Below, one piece after another: positions 51,107 through 61,134 of a DNA stretch of 64,000 nucleotides; the first letter of the stretch is position 1, and each line of letters opens with the position of its first letter. Below the pieces are notes generated by a model. That model saw only the letters and a program-made list of their open reading frames with translations, was not told the origin of the DNA and did no database searches. The DNA comes from Mesostigma viride (lineage: Eukaryota > Streptophyta > Mesostigmatophyceae > Mesostigmatales > Mesostigmataceae). The stretch spans positions 6,404,812 to 6,468,811 of the forward strand of contig RPFO01000213.1 in assembly GCA_009746045.1 (NCBI GenBank), read 5' to 3'. The position numbers and the translations under genes are program-made.

Positions 51107-52934
51107 CTAGAGTGCGCCCTGCCGTCTCTATCCAGCGCAGGAAACAGGCAAAGTCGATCAACACCGGAAACTTCTTGGATAATATTATGGCACGTTAAGT
51201 GCCCAAAACTAGCAGGGCCCCAGCGTGTCCACTGGAGTGCGCCCTGCCAACTCCTCCACGAAGCTGCAGTAGTTTAGGCACAACACCACTCCGGCCGACG
51301 TGCATAGACCGGAGCAGTCGCCGGTCCCCGCATTCCTTACTGCCAATGTGCCTGAACTCCACCGCAAGCGGGGGAAAACTCCTCAGCTCGCAGTCACACC
51401 CTCCGTGACACTTGCACAGCAAGAGCACGGTTGATGTTTGCGCGGGCCCATAATAAGCATGTGCTGCTCGAGGCCGCCGGCGTGGACTGCATAGCGCCCG
51501 CAATGCCCGCACTTATATAATGCAATGGGCAGGTCGGGGAGTGACACGCCTTGCAGGAACTGCCGTATTAGTAACGTTGCCCCTGCGAGACACCGTGCTG
51601 CTCATGGAGTAGGGCCGAAGCAACCCCGCAGTCCCAAACAAGAGCGCCTCGGGCTTGATCGCGCCCAGCACACAGGTGCTCCAGCACATACAGCGATCGT
51701 GGGCCGGGGTCAATCCCGCGCACGACCGATCACCGCCTGTCCACCCCGCTTGGATGTCTTGCCCAGGAGCCTGATTCCCGCAACAGAAACACGCCCCAAG
51801 GTATGCAGTCCCCACCGCGCATTGCCACATCCCCCACTGGAAGCTTGAAGGCCTCTCACCACCCCTGTACCATTGCATGGCCATGGGGTATAGTACATTT
51901 TGAAGCCCACACAGCCCGCCCGCCATGCACATGGAACGTCCTGCTCTGAGTCCCTCATCCATGCAACCTCGTAGGCGCGCGGACACGAGCCACTTGCAAA
52001 TCACGCTCGATCGGCCTCCACCAGTGGTGCAAGGAACAACTCCCTACCGGGCTCAGCCCACAGGAGGGACGCGAACACTGCGCGATGGTAGGGCTCCATG
52101 CACAGGGTCGCGGGCAGTGACTAGGTGCTCAGACTCCAGCAGCTCGATCCTGCCTGCCTCTCAGTCTCGGGTCACCGTTACTACAGTCCCCGTGACTCGC
52201 CCTCGACGGCCAGATCTCGCACGTCCCATGTACCTCAGTGCTCTGCCATGGCTCAGCGCGCGTCAGCGCCGGGTCCGCTCAGAGCGGATGTACCGGCCCT
52301 ATGCAGTGATACCGGGTGTTACTCGGACACCGGCAGTTTGCGGGGCGACAGCGCCACATCATGTGGCATCGGCACCATGCACGCGCACTGTTGAGGCGGT
52401 GAGACAATGACCGGACACCGCCACCTGCTTCTGATGCAACCACGACCGGCACCAGCGCAACCAGTGCAACCACGACCGGCTGGGTCATCCACCACTACTG
52501 CCGGCAGTACGTGCTGTCGCCATGCAACTGCACCGTGCCCGCATATGCTTGCAGCCCCGGGGGCCCTTACTCCCAACGGTCGCGGCGTCGACGCGGGCGC
52601 GCCCTGCATGCACGGTTACTCGAGCCCAGGAGTGCCCTGACCCAGCTAGGCGTCGACTAAATGCCGGGGTCGCCAATTGGTCGGCTACCGACAATTCAAC
52701 AAGGTGCTGTACATCTGTTTGCCGGCCGACCACGATTCAGTATAGGCTCCGCCCTGCCTGATCGCCCAGTCGCATCGGGGTTGCAACAGCCTCCATGCAC
52801 CGTGCCGTCTCCATGCACCGTGCCGCACTAGTGAAATTAATCACGTGCAGGTGCACGAGAAGCCAAGCACGTCCCTCACGCGCTAGGAAGTCAGGGAGCC
52901 GTGACTCATAGCCGCCCGCCGGAAGGCTCCCTAT
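51107..52934. other. Undetermined flank, GC-rich
   Basis: Continuation of the sequence before 4726. The phrase ctggagtgcgccctgcc near 51234 recurs (ctagagtgcgccctgcc) at about 51106, and diverged at 4668. Several short frames on both strands, none with recognisable domains. It may be the decayed interior of Ty3-3. Confidence 0.35.
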
Positions 52935-53484
52935 AGTTGTACAAGCTTACGCTTATACTTTTTATGCGCAAACCTTTTAGCTAAGGTTAACGCATATTCT
53001 TACATCCTGCGCAGGATGTAAGAATATGCGTTAACCTTAGCTAAAAGGTTTGCGCATAAAAAGTATAAGCGTAAGCTTGTACAACTTAGAACCGGCGCGG
53101 CGCGGAAGTCATGGGTTCGAAACCTCGTGGGGACAGTGCCGAGTAGGGATTATTTGGGAGGATCCGCCGGGGCACCGGTAGGACCTAATTAATCGCCTAG
53201 CGAGGTAGATATCGGACCTTCCCGGGATTAATATCGAATCAGTAATTCGATATCGAATTAGTGATTCGATGCGGAAGTAAAGCCCTAGTTAGGGAGCCGC
53301 TTAATATTCCGCCCCAACGCGCAAAGGTTTTAAGTTGTACAAGCTTACGCTTATACTTTTTATGCGCAAACCTTTTAGCTAAGGTTAACGCATATTCTTA
53401 CATCCTGCGCAGGATGTAAGAATATGCGTTAACCTTAGCTAAAAGGTTTGCGCCTAAAAAGTATAAGCGAAAGCTTGTACAACT
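52935..53484. mobile_element. Palindromic-terminal-repeat element PTR-3
   Basis: 550 bp: a 152-bp perfect palindrome (52935-53086, arms of 76 bp), a 246-bp interior, and the same palindrome with two mismatches (53333-53484). Ends agtt...aact; flanks cctat and cctag (4 of 5 match). This is the simplest P-U-P form, without the snap-back copy. Confidence 0.85.
53087..53332 (+). ncRNA. Candidate Pol III unit of PTR-3
   Basis: Starts tagaaccggcgcgg, then a T-arm-like atgggttcgaaacct with B-box ggttcgaaacc at 53114-53124, and ends ggtttta (53326-53332) at the right palindrome. Same order as PTR-1 and PTR-2 but a different tRNA-like sequence. Confidence 0.4.
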
Positions 53485-54135
53485 CCTAGAATAATACTTG
53501 GCCGCATGCCATGGAACTCCGCGTCCGTTGGTCACGCGGGACGCGACGTGCAGTCAGGCCGTAGCCTGGGGTCGCTGGCACTCGCTGCCGAATCCGGCAT
53601 CCCGCGCGGAGATGCCTCGGTACGGACGCCTTAGTAGTAGAATCATCAAGCATCCGGTGAGCCCATATCCAAAAAGGCCAGGACCATGTGCACATGCGGT
53701 GCTGAGTGCCTGACGTGGTCCTCTTCGGGACGACCCGTTCAAGCCCACCGCCAACTGCAGATTATCCCATAGAGAATATATCATGGAGAAAATATATTAT
53801 ATAGAAAATAGAGAATATCGAAAATATATAATATCCGCACGCTGGCGCATCGATCCCTGGCATGGCAGTAGAAGGGTCGTCGGATCCACGCGCGGCTGCG
53901 CATCGATCCCTGGCATGGCATGCAGTAGAAGGGTCGTCGGATCCACGCGCGGCTGCGGTGGATTCCTACATAGATGGCCGGCTCGATCCAAAGCCGAACC
54001 GTGCCGATCATACAGGAGCTAGATATAATTAAGAAGAGTATGGTATCATAAAGAAGTGTAGTGGACCAGTACAAGTACTTAGTATATAAAAGGTAGGTAT
54101 AGTAAAGAAGTATATGGTATTATTAGTAGCCATCT
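53485..54135. other. Spacer with two ~55-bp tandem repeats and an AT-rich tract
   Basis: About 53845-53957 is two copies of a unit starting gcgcatcgatccctggcatgg, the second with an extra catgc. 53780-53840 and 54015-54130 are AT-rich with agaata/gaagta phrases. No gene. Confidence 0.5.
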
Positions 54136-55911
54136 GTGTCCAAAAACCAAATGTCCTCATTTGAGGACATAGTCCTCGTTTGAGACGGGGGGGGTCAGGG
54201 GCACGGTTTAATTTGGCGGCAAATTTGGTCCTAGGGTCCCTTGGTGGGTTTTGGCGCGAAACTGGGATAGGTACTGAGCGCGCCAAGCCCCTGGGGTCGA
54301 CAGGGGTCGACCGTACCTGGAAAATATGAGGCGACGAAAAGTACCTACAATAGCAAGAACATCGCAATGCAATCGAGTGTTTTGTCGAGTGGCGGCTATG
54401 GGGTCGTGCCAGTTCCGAGGCTTGCCTGAATGTTATAGGGCGTTATTTTGCCCCGGACGAAGACAGCATTTTAGATCGTCATCCAGTGATTTCGAAGATG
54501 CTATTCTTCACGTGCAGGTGCTTTGTATATGTCGAAAATTTTGTTCATGAACGGATTTTGGAATTGTTGAAGAAAATCTGAGAGCTACGTAGATCGCATG
54601 ATAGGTCAGTTTGCAGTTCGGTTTTACAATTTCTTTTTCCGCCCAGGCGCTGCGGATATCGCGAGTATGGGTTATGGTACGCTTCTGGGCTTATGGGCGA
54701 CATGGGGAGAAGAGGGACCTGGGCAGTTGCATGCGTCAAAGAGTCTCTATTTTTTCGTCGTGATGTCGCAGTCGCGCCTGGCGAAAACCAGGGCGAGCAC
54801 GAGCCATATTTTTCTTTTGCCGCAAGGCTGGGTGCTTGCCACGCGTCACCGTCCTTAAATATATATTTCTTGAGCTGGCCCGCGCAGCTGGCGGCCTGGG
54901 CGCACGTCAAGAGCAAGGTTCCGACTGTCATTCTCAACCGCATCGTTCTAAGTAAGCGTGTTAAGCGGATTGTAACCTATAACTCTCGCAGACGTGATAA
55001 TTCCGGTTGCTTTCAATGCCCAACTTCGTGGTTTTGATTACGTTTATGTCCGGGGAATAACGGAAGTTTGCTGGGCAGTACTTTCTTTTCCCGCTGCGTC
55101 ACTGAAAAGGTAAAGTTACGGCCTTGCGTTATCAAAACAGCAGCAACTAGAAGTCGCTGTGCTTAATTGCGATGTGGTAGTTTGATTCAACACATATACT
55201 GCCTTGTTGCTGAGAAGTTTTTCAAGGCTTGCTGGTATGTTGCCCGCCATATGTTTCTAATGCTTCAACTCATGTCCAAGTGATCAAGACTGGCTTGGAA
55301 ACTTGAGCTTGTCATGTTTACATTGTGCTTGTGTTACAACTAAGTTGTGGCTCTTTGCAGTATATGTTTCATATATAACGTAAGGGTTCAGCATCATGGT
55401 TTAGCACCGTGGTGGCAGCCGAGCCTCTACTAACGATCATGGATCTAACCTTGGCGAGTATTTGCTTCATATTTCACTCGTTGGACTGAGCTAGCTTTAC
55501 ACCTGCTGTTTGGCCTGCACCATGGTCCCTGGTTGCCAGTTACATTTTGTCCCCCCCCCCCTGGCAGGCTGCAGGGTCTAGGACTGCGAGGGTGTAACAT
55601 AGACATGTTGTGGGCACCCTGGGTGCATTTTCAGGGCCAGCCATTACCTGGCCATGCCTTCTTTCTTGGCATATTGTTGACTTGAGTGCTATTTGGTCAC
55701 TCGCGTAGCGACCCCCCTGCATTCATAAATCGTAAACAGTTATACAATGAGCATATTTCATGGATGTTAAGCATTGCAACTCTTGAACATATCATAAATG
55801 AACATGGTTCCATACCGTACCCATGGATGTGTTGACATGTGTTAGTTATTACAAATGGTATCCATGCTTAAAAATGTCCTCATTTGAGGACATTTTCTTG
55901 GTGATTAGACA
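54136..55911. mobile_element. TIR-type element E-2 (4-bp TSD)
   Basis: Uninterrupted 1,776-bp copy of E-1 with flanks atct at 54132-54135 and 55912-55915. Both ends carry the atgtcctcatttgaggacat palindrome (about 54152 and 55873). Confidence 0.75.
54545..54943 (-). CDS. Conserved unknown ORF of element E-2
   Basis: 132 codons starting MRLRMTVGTLLLTCAQA, ending in the same KIRS-stop as E-1. No known domain. Confidence 0.35.
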   Translation of the reverse strand: MRLRMTVGTLLLTCAQAASCAGQLKKYIFKDGDAWQAPSLAAKEKYGSCSPWFSPGATATSRRKNRDSLTHATAQVPLLPMSPISPEAYHNPYSRYPQRLGGKRNCKTELQTDLSCDLRSSQIFFNNSKIRS

Positions 55912-55995
55912 ATCTGGTTTCATACGCTCTGCGACCCCTCCCCTTCCCCCGCGGGGACGACGCGTCCACGCGATCGTCCAATTACTGCCAAGGAG

Positions 55996-56400
55996 TCAAG
56001 GATGCTGGACCGCCGGGCGCTCGTGTGTAATACTATGTGCCCTATACTCGCGGTCAGGGCACCAAAAGGAACCATCGGGAAACCAAACTACTCGCAGGCG
56101 CACGCGAATGTCCACATCCTGCGCGTCCAAAGTCGAGCCCGATGATGATGTCCGCTGCGCCCAGCGGTGCGATGGTCGCAGCCAGGTCGAACGGGGTGCC
56201 TTGCAGCACACCGCTTTGATCTCTGCCCGACCGGGCGATTGGTGTTGGCGACCATCCGAGTGGGTCAGATGCACGGCCGTCCGGTGTGGGGGCTGGGCGT
56301 CAGGCCCAGCCGGCGCACCAGTGCCGCGTTGAGGAAGGACGTGGAAGCGCCTGTGTCGACCAAAAACTTGGCATCCATGCGTCCGGTTAGTTGGCCGTGT
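55996..56400 (-). pseudogene. pol: Ty3-4 protease
   Basis: KFLVDTGASTSFLNAALVRR, LAATIAPLGAADIIIGLDF and VVWFPDGSFWCPDREYR occur in order but in three frames, each matching the Ty3-2 protease region (LVDSGAASSFVSEALVRR, LTATIGPITTADVLLGLDW, VIWFPDSSYWVPERHYR). A conventional DTG is present. Confidence 0.75.
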
Positions 56401-56555
56401 CTGAATATATTATTACATTCTCATATATAAAATATCCCATTACCGCCAACGGTACCCTATATAAAACCACTAGTGCTAGACGCCTAATAGTAATTTCCCA
56501 TTACCGCCAACGGCGTCTATGCATGGGGTCAGTGTATGATTCCAAACACCCCCCT

Positions 56556-56675
56556 TACTGCTGATAGCATGATAACAGGGTGACCTGCTACTGTGCAGGA
56601 CCAATGCACCCTTCGTACTACTGACATCATGATAACAGGGTGACCTGCTACTGTGCAGGACCAATGCACCCTTGG
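56556..56675. repeat. 60-bp tandem duplication
   Basis: Two 60-bp units; gataacagggtgacctgct recurs with exact spacing at 56571 and 56631. A shorter phrase, cccattaccgccaacgg, is duplicated just upstream (about 56436 and 56498). Confidence 0.8.
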
Positions 56676-56852
56676 TATTTGGTACAGATGTGGGGCAAAA
56701 CAGACACCCCCCCCTTGCCCTACACAGGTGGGCATTCTCAGTCCTCAGAATGGCTAAGGTGGCCAGCCACTAGGACTGGAAAAGCGCACCGGAATGAACA
56801 TATTATAAAAATATAATTATTAGTTAAATATACTAATATAGTAATATATATT

Positions 56853-57247
56853 CATTGAGAATGATAGATTACGGAGGTGAGATAGGCATGCAACATAAGG
56901 AAAAACCCGATAACTGGGAGAATAACCCTGAAGAAATTAATAGTAATCTGACACAGACATCCAAGGATCACGCCAGCGGCACAAGGTACAACTAACTATA
57001 CATCACAAAACTACACGCAGCAACAGCGCTGCCGGCCCACCATGCAGGCCTGGAAGGGATCTAGACCGCATGGGTCGCGACAAAGTCGGCCCGGGTGCGG
57101 CGGAATAACACATCAGCCACGGTGCGAGTGAGGGCGAGTGACAGGCGCTGCCGCCAATACGAGGACCACGTGCGGGCCGACCACGGGGCGGTCTGACCCT
57201 CGAGGTCGAGGCGGTCTTCACGGCGCTGGCAGCACTCGTGGAAAAAC
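56853..57247 (-). mobile_element. LINE 3' fragment (LINE-c), relative of LINE-b
   Basis: 13-bp target duplication agtaatatatatt at 56840-56852 and 57248-57260. Minus-strand 57240-57050 encodes ECCQRREDRLDLEGQ and WSSYWRQRLSLALTRTVAD, clearly related to LINE-b, followed by 3' UTR. Confidence 0.8.
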
Positions 57248-57386
57248 AGTAATATATATTATAGTATACTTCCCAGCGGCAAACTCGTAACCGGCCACTG
57301 CTGGTGACTCAAAGGTCGCACGCTGTCCGGAGGCTAGTCGCGAGCCTCGATCTCATTGACCGCGCGCAGCACGCCCTTGGTAGAAC

Positions 57387-57811
57387 TCATCGCTGGCGGC
57401 CGCGGCTGCTGCATGGTGCTGAGTCGTGAACTGCCTGCTGGCGCCCGCTCATCCGCGTTGCGGGGCCGTCTTCCCTTGGGCCGGAGGAGTCCGGGCGACT
57501 GCCGAACGCCGGGCCCGAAAACCTGGGCTCGGTCTCCCCCGTGCCACGTCCAGCGTGCCTGCTATGGACTTTGGGGCAGTCGCGCCTGAGGTGACCCACC
57601 TCAAAGCACATGAAGCAACGGGCTTTACTCGCGTCGATAGCGTTGAGGCCATGGTCAGCGTTCCCGTCCTCCAGGTCATCGGGGGAGTCATCGTTCTCCT
57701 CGCCGTCGTGCGGGGGACCTGATCGGTATAGAACCGACGCACCGATGGTGCGCGCCCGCGAGCCACGACGTCGGCCACCTGCAGAAGATATCTCTGGATA
57801 TTCAAGATGTC
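57387..57811 (-). pseudogene. gag: Ty3-4 Gag C-terminus
   Basis: ILNIQRYLLQVADVVARGR near the right end resembles the Ty3 gag segment before the zinc knuckle. The knuckle CFMCFEVGHLRRDC (CCHC complete) is in another frame near 57625-57585. Ends about 57387. Confidence 0.65.
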
Positions 57812-58354
57812 TGTTACGTCGCGTAACAATTCGTTGTAGTTACGGACGTAAATTAGGTCTTTTGCCTCGGTTGTCCCTAGGTTTACGTGTAGTTCCTACC
57901 GGGACATTATTGTCCTCGTAACAGTACTGTGGTACATTGGGTGCCTTTGGGCGCCGCGCCGCGTACTTTATTAGTGGTCCTCATCCTTTGGTAGAATGTA
58001 GTGGACCAGCGTGCATCTGTAGGCGAGGGCCAGGTCGGCCCGAGCGTGTTGGACCGTTGGTGACCATTTATGCACGTTCCACCCCTCGTGTGTGCACTCG
58101 GCGTGTGTTAAATGAATTAACACATATAGGCTTGGGTCACGGCAGTGTAGTTGTGTTTCCTTCCTCTATTCCTGGAGTAAACGGGTTGTGTAAATGGCTT
58201 ATGGCGTATTATAGTAACACTTACGTTAATGCATTGAGATCTGGATCGTCTCGTTCGTCTTTCGCTAGGGGTTTAACTAGAGGTGGCTTGACTAGTTTAG
58301 GTAGCATCAGGCCAGGTAGAGGTAGAGGTAGTGGTAGATACCCGAGGCGTAACA
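57812..58354 (+). repeat. Ty3-2 5' LTR
   Basis: 543 bp, same ends as Ty3-1 LTRs but clearly diverged in body, so a separate older or sister subfamily copy. Confidence 0.9.
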
Positions 58355-58530
58355 ATGGACTCGGAGGAATTTTAGGTAGAGAACCAGACGACGATCCCCT
58401 GCAACATACGTCATTGAATCAACCCTTCCGCGTCCGGGAAAATGAAGACGACACCTACTTGACAGGTAATGGGCGGGTCGCCTGCAAGCTGGGGGGTAGT
58501 GCTGCCCGATTCGGGACACGCCCTGCCTAG
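58201..58530 (+). CDS. RG-rich ORF starting within the LTR (Ty3-2)
   Basis: 109 codons, MAYYSNTYVNALRS, with an RGRGSGRYPRRN basic core and acidic C-terminal part; extended by 9 residues relative to Ty3-1 because of a different 3' end. Starts at the second of two close ATGs (58194 leads only to a 6-codon frame). Frame kept despite substitutions, suggesting selection before insertion. Confidence 0.6.
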   Translation: MAYYSNTYVNALRSGSSRSSFARGLTRGGLTSLGSIRPGRGRGSGRYPRRNNGLGGILGREPDDDPLQHTSLNQPFRVRENEDDTYLTGNGRVACKLGGSAARFGTRPA

Positions 58531-58878
58531 AAGATAGACCTGCTCGAAGCGGAAAATCCTTTTATAGATAGCTCCTTTTCCTTGTTTGTTTTCTTGAGAC
58601 ATGTGGCCTACTGTCGTAGATAGGTGATGGTTTTGGTTCTACGTTAGAGAGACGACTAGCGTCTCGTAGATTACACTTTTCTGCATTCTTGCCTGCGTTG
58701 TATTTAGACGACCCATCGCCAGACGCAGAATTCTTGAACCGGATACTTACGACCACCTGGCGCTGGAAACCTCGTCCCTGCGTGCGTCGTCAATCTGGTT
58801 CGGTTTCAGACACCCGAGATAAGTCGCCTTCCCTCGTTCTCCTTATTTGACTACTCAAGACCTACCAGGTGCGTTAAC

Positions 58879-59282
58879 ATGAGCCAGCGACGTCCTTTTC
58901 CTGCCCTTCTCATTCGACTAGTAATAATAGTTTAGCGAAGTATTACGTTGTTATTACCCCTCAATGGGCATCTATTTTCTTATCGTGGGCCGATGCTAGG
59001 AAGTTCGTTCAGTCACGTGCTTATAACGTCTCCAAATATAAGAAGTTTATGTCCTTTGAAGAAGCTCAGACCTACCTCTTAAAGCATAGTGAATCAGATT
59101 TGGGTCTCCATTCTCGTCCTTCTCCTCATGCTCGTCCTGCAGTAGATAGTCTTGTTTTTGTTACACCACCTCCATCTCCTCCTTCGTCTCCCCCTAAACG
59201 GGCTGCATCCTCATCTAGCTTAGATACGCCTCTCACCTTAGAGTTCGGTTCCCTATCCATTACTGTTGCTAAAAAGGATTGA
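58879..59282 (+). pseudogene. Viroplasmin/RNase H1 N-terminal domain protein (Ty3-2, one-base loss)
   Basis: Starts MSQRRPF. A missing base near 58906 shifts the frame, after which SLAKYYVVITPQWASIF, LSWADARKFV, YKKFMSFEEAQTYL form the hybrid-binding fold, followed by a Pro/Ser-rich linker and LTLEFGSLSITVAKKD. About 134 residues when read through the break. The C-terminal half is shared with Ty3-1 and is unlike RNase H. Confidence 0.8.
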
Positions 59283-59405
59283 TTTAAATTGTTTCCTTCT
59301 TTTAGGACACTAAAAGCTTTTTCTTTTCTTTCCTTGCCTTAAATTAGGCCTTGTCCTTTATCCTTGTTGCTTTCAGTTAGATTCCTAATCATTTACTTAA
59401 TTAAA

Positions 59406-61134
59406 ATGGATCCAGTGGGTGGTAACATGTCGCCTATACCTACCAACACTCCTACTATGAATAATAATAATAATAATACTAACAACAATAACAACACTCG
59501 TGGTAACCGACGGGACTCACTTGAAACGGTGCACCATCTCACTCCTCAAGGTAATCTGCGTACCTCACCTCCTTCTCCTGTTACTGGTGGTCGCCGTCGT
59601 CCCTCACTTACCCCTCCTACCTATGAACAACGTATGCAAGTCAGATTTAGTGATGACCCTTCCCTTACCTTGAACCAGGCCCCTGCCCCTCCTGCAACCT
59701 TGGCTCAACCCTCCAGCAGGTCCTCACTAACTAACAATGTTCTAGGCCTCCTTCCCACCCTGTGCCTTCCATGCCTGCTTTTAACACGGGTCGTACCTCT
59801 GCCCCTGTCGGCCCTTCTGGGCGCCCTAGTGCAGTTCCCTTTTACCCACCTGCTTCCTGGTCCTACCCTGAGACGGCCTATGAGGCAGCCCAGGTCCCTA
59901 CCCGTGTGGCTGATTTAGAAGTTAATAGTGATTTCAGCACCATGCCTCTAGATGACAGAAATTATGATCATTTTGCCTACTCCTCTCTTCGTGAGCAATA
60001 TACTGTACCTTCTCCTATGGGCACCAGCCTGAAACGGTGGCCCCTTCTAGACCCCTACCCAAACTTTCCTCTTCCTTCCTTCTATCCCGCTTATGTAGCA
60101 GTGGAAGATAGTGGCCCTATGGGAAAAACTGACTCTTCTAATCCCCCTAAGCCCCCTGCTCTTCCCCTCTTTGCTAACCTTCCCAAGCTGGATGTCAAGT
60201 CTACCCCTCAACAGTTTTTCACCTTTATTATGTTGCTTACCCAGAACACAGAGTCGTGGCAGAATCATAATAGATGGCGTCTCTCTGATGCTGTATTAGT
60301 TCCTCACTATCTTACAACCTGCATTACTCCTGAGCTTGCTAACCTCATTCAGTGTGAGTCTTTGGCCTCTCATGCCTACCCTAACTCTGTAGCAGAATTG
60401 TTTAAGCGTTTAGAGAACCATTTAGTCCCTCCTGATTCAGATTGGCAGGATAGATTAGCCTTTGGTACCTTGCAGCAGGGTACTAAATCATTTAAGGAGT
60501 ATATGAAAGAGTTTGATGCTCAGATGGTACGAATTAGGGATTTGTCGGGTGCAGAAGTACGTGCTCGCTTCCTCCAAGGCCTCAGTAGACCTTTATTACG
60601 TGAAGTCAAGCGCCAGTTCTCTGCCTACCGTTTTACTGATCTGCCCCTCAAGCATGTGCGCCAGCATCTCTTGCGAGTAGCAGATTTCTTCACCACTCCT
60701 TCTCTCCCTACCCGTTCCCGTATTAATAATATTATCCTTACCCCTGAGGAGGAGAACTCCTATGTAGAAGAATTAGATATCTGCGTTGCTGATCTTCAGC
60801 TCTTGATGTCTCTCATATCACATGCTATCATTGTAAGGAAGTAGGTCATCTTAAACGTGAGTGCCCCAAGTTCCTTTCGGGTGCTCCCCCTCATCCCGAC
60901 GCTCGCCCTCCTCGTACCCCTCAGCGTGCTCCTATTCGTCCTACTTCAGGACGCATTCCCTCAGCTACCCCTAGTAGGCTGAATGCTGTGCAGGCAGGAC
61001 CCCCAGGGTTCCCCTATGATAATCAGGCTCCCGCACCCTCTTCGCTCCCTCGTGACCCTCCAGCAGTGGCTTTTTCGCCAGGGTCTTCTTCGGGGTTAGT
61101 TCCTATGGATTTGGGGGGGGAGGGGGAACAGTAG
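59406..61134 (+). pseudogene. gag: Ty3-2 Gag (two one-base losses)
   Basis: MDPVGGNMSPIPTN, Asn-repeat region, Pro-rich segment; one-base loss near 59735; capsid-like region in the 59762-60844 frame (FFTFIMLLTQNTESW, FKRLENHL, GTKSFKEYMKEF). A second loss near 60797 precedes the intact CCHC knuckle CYHCKEVGHLKREC near 60823. Ends in MDLGGEGEQ and TAG at 61132. Because only single bases are missing, sequencing or assembly error is possible. Confidence 0.9.
61113..61119 (+). promoter_or_regulatory. Candidate -1 frameshift heptamer, gag to PR (Ty3-2)
   Basis: G GGG GGG in gag phase; PR is -1 and open from here. Confidence 0.5.

Larger units (their letters stand above)
55916..57811 (-). mobile_element. 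Decayed Ty3 fragment Ty3-4 (gag end and PR)
   Basis: Minus-strand remnants in the order gag nucleocapsid then protease, cut on the right by Ty3-2 at 57812 and on the left by E-2. Between them lies an AT-rich insert region with LINE-c and a 60-bp tandem duplication (56556-56675). Confidence 0.7.

Noticed and set aside
51513-52004. 163-codon minus-strand frame rich in Cys and Trp
   Set aside because: No conserved motif spacing, lies in an old GC-rich region with many chance frames.
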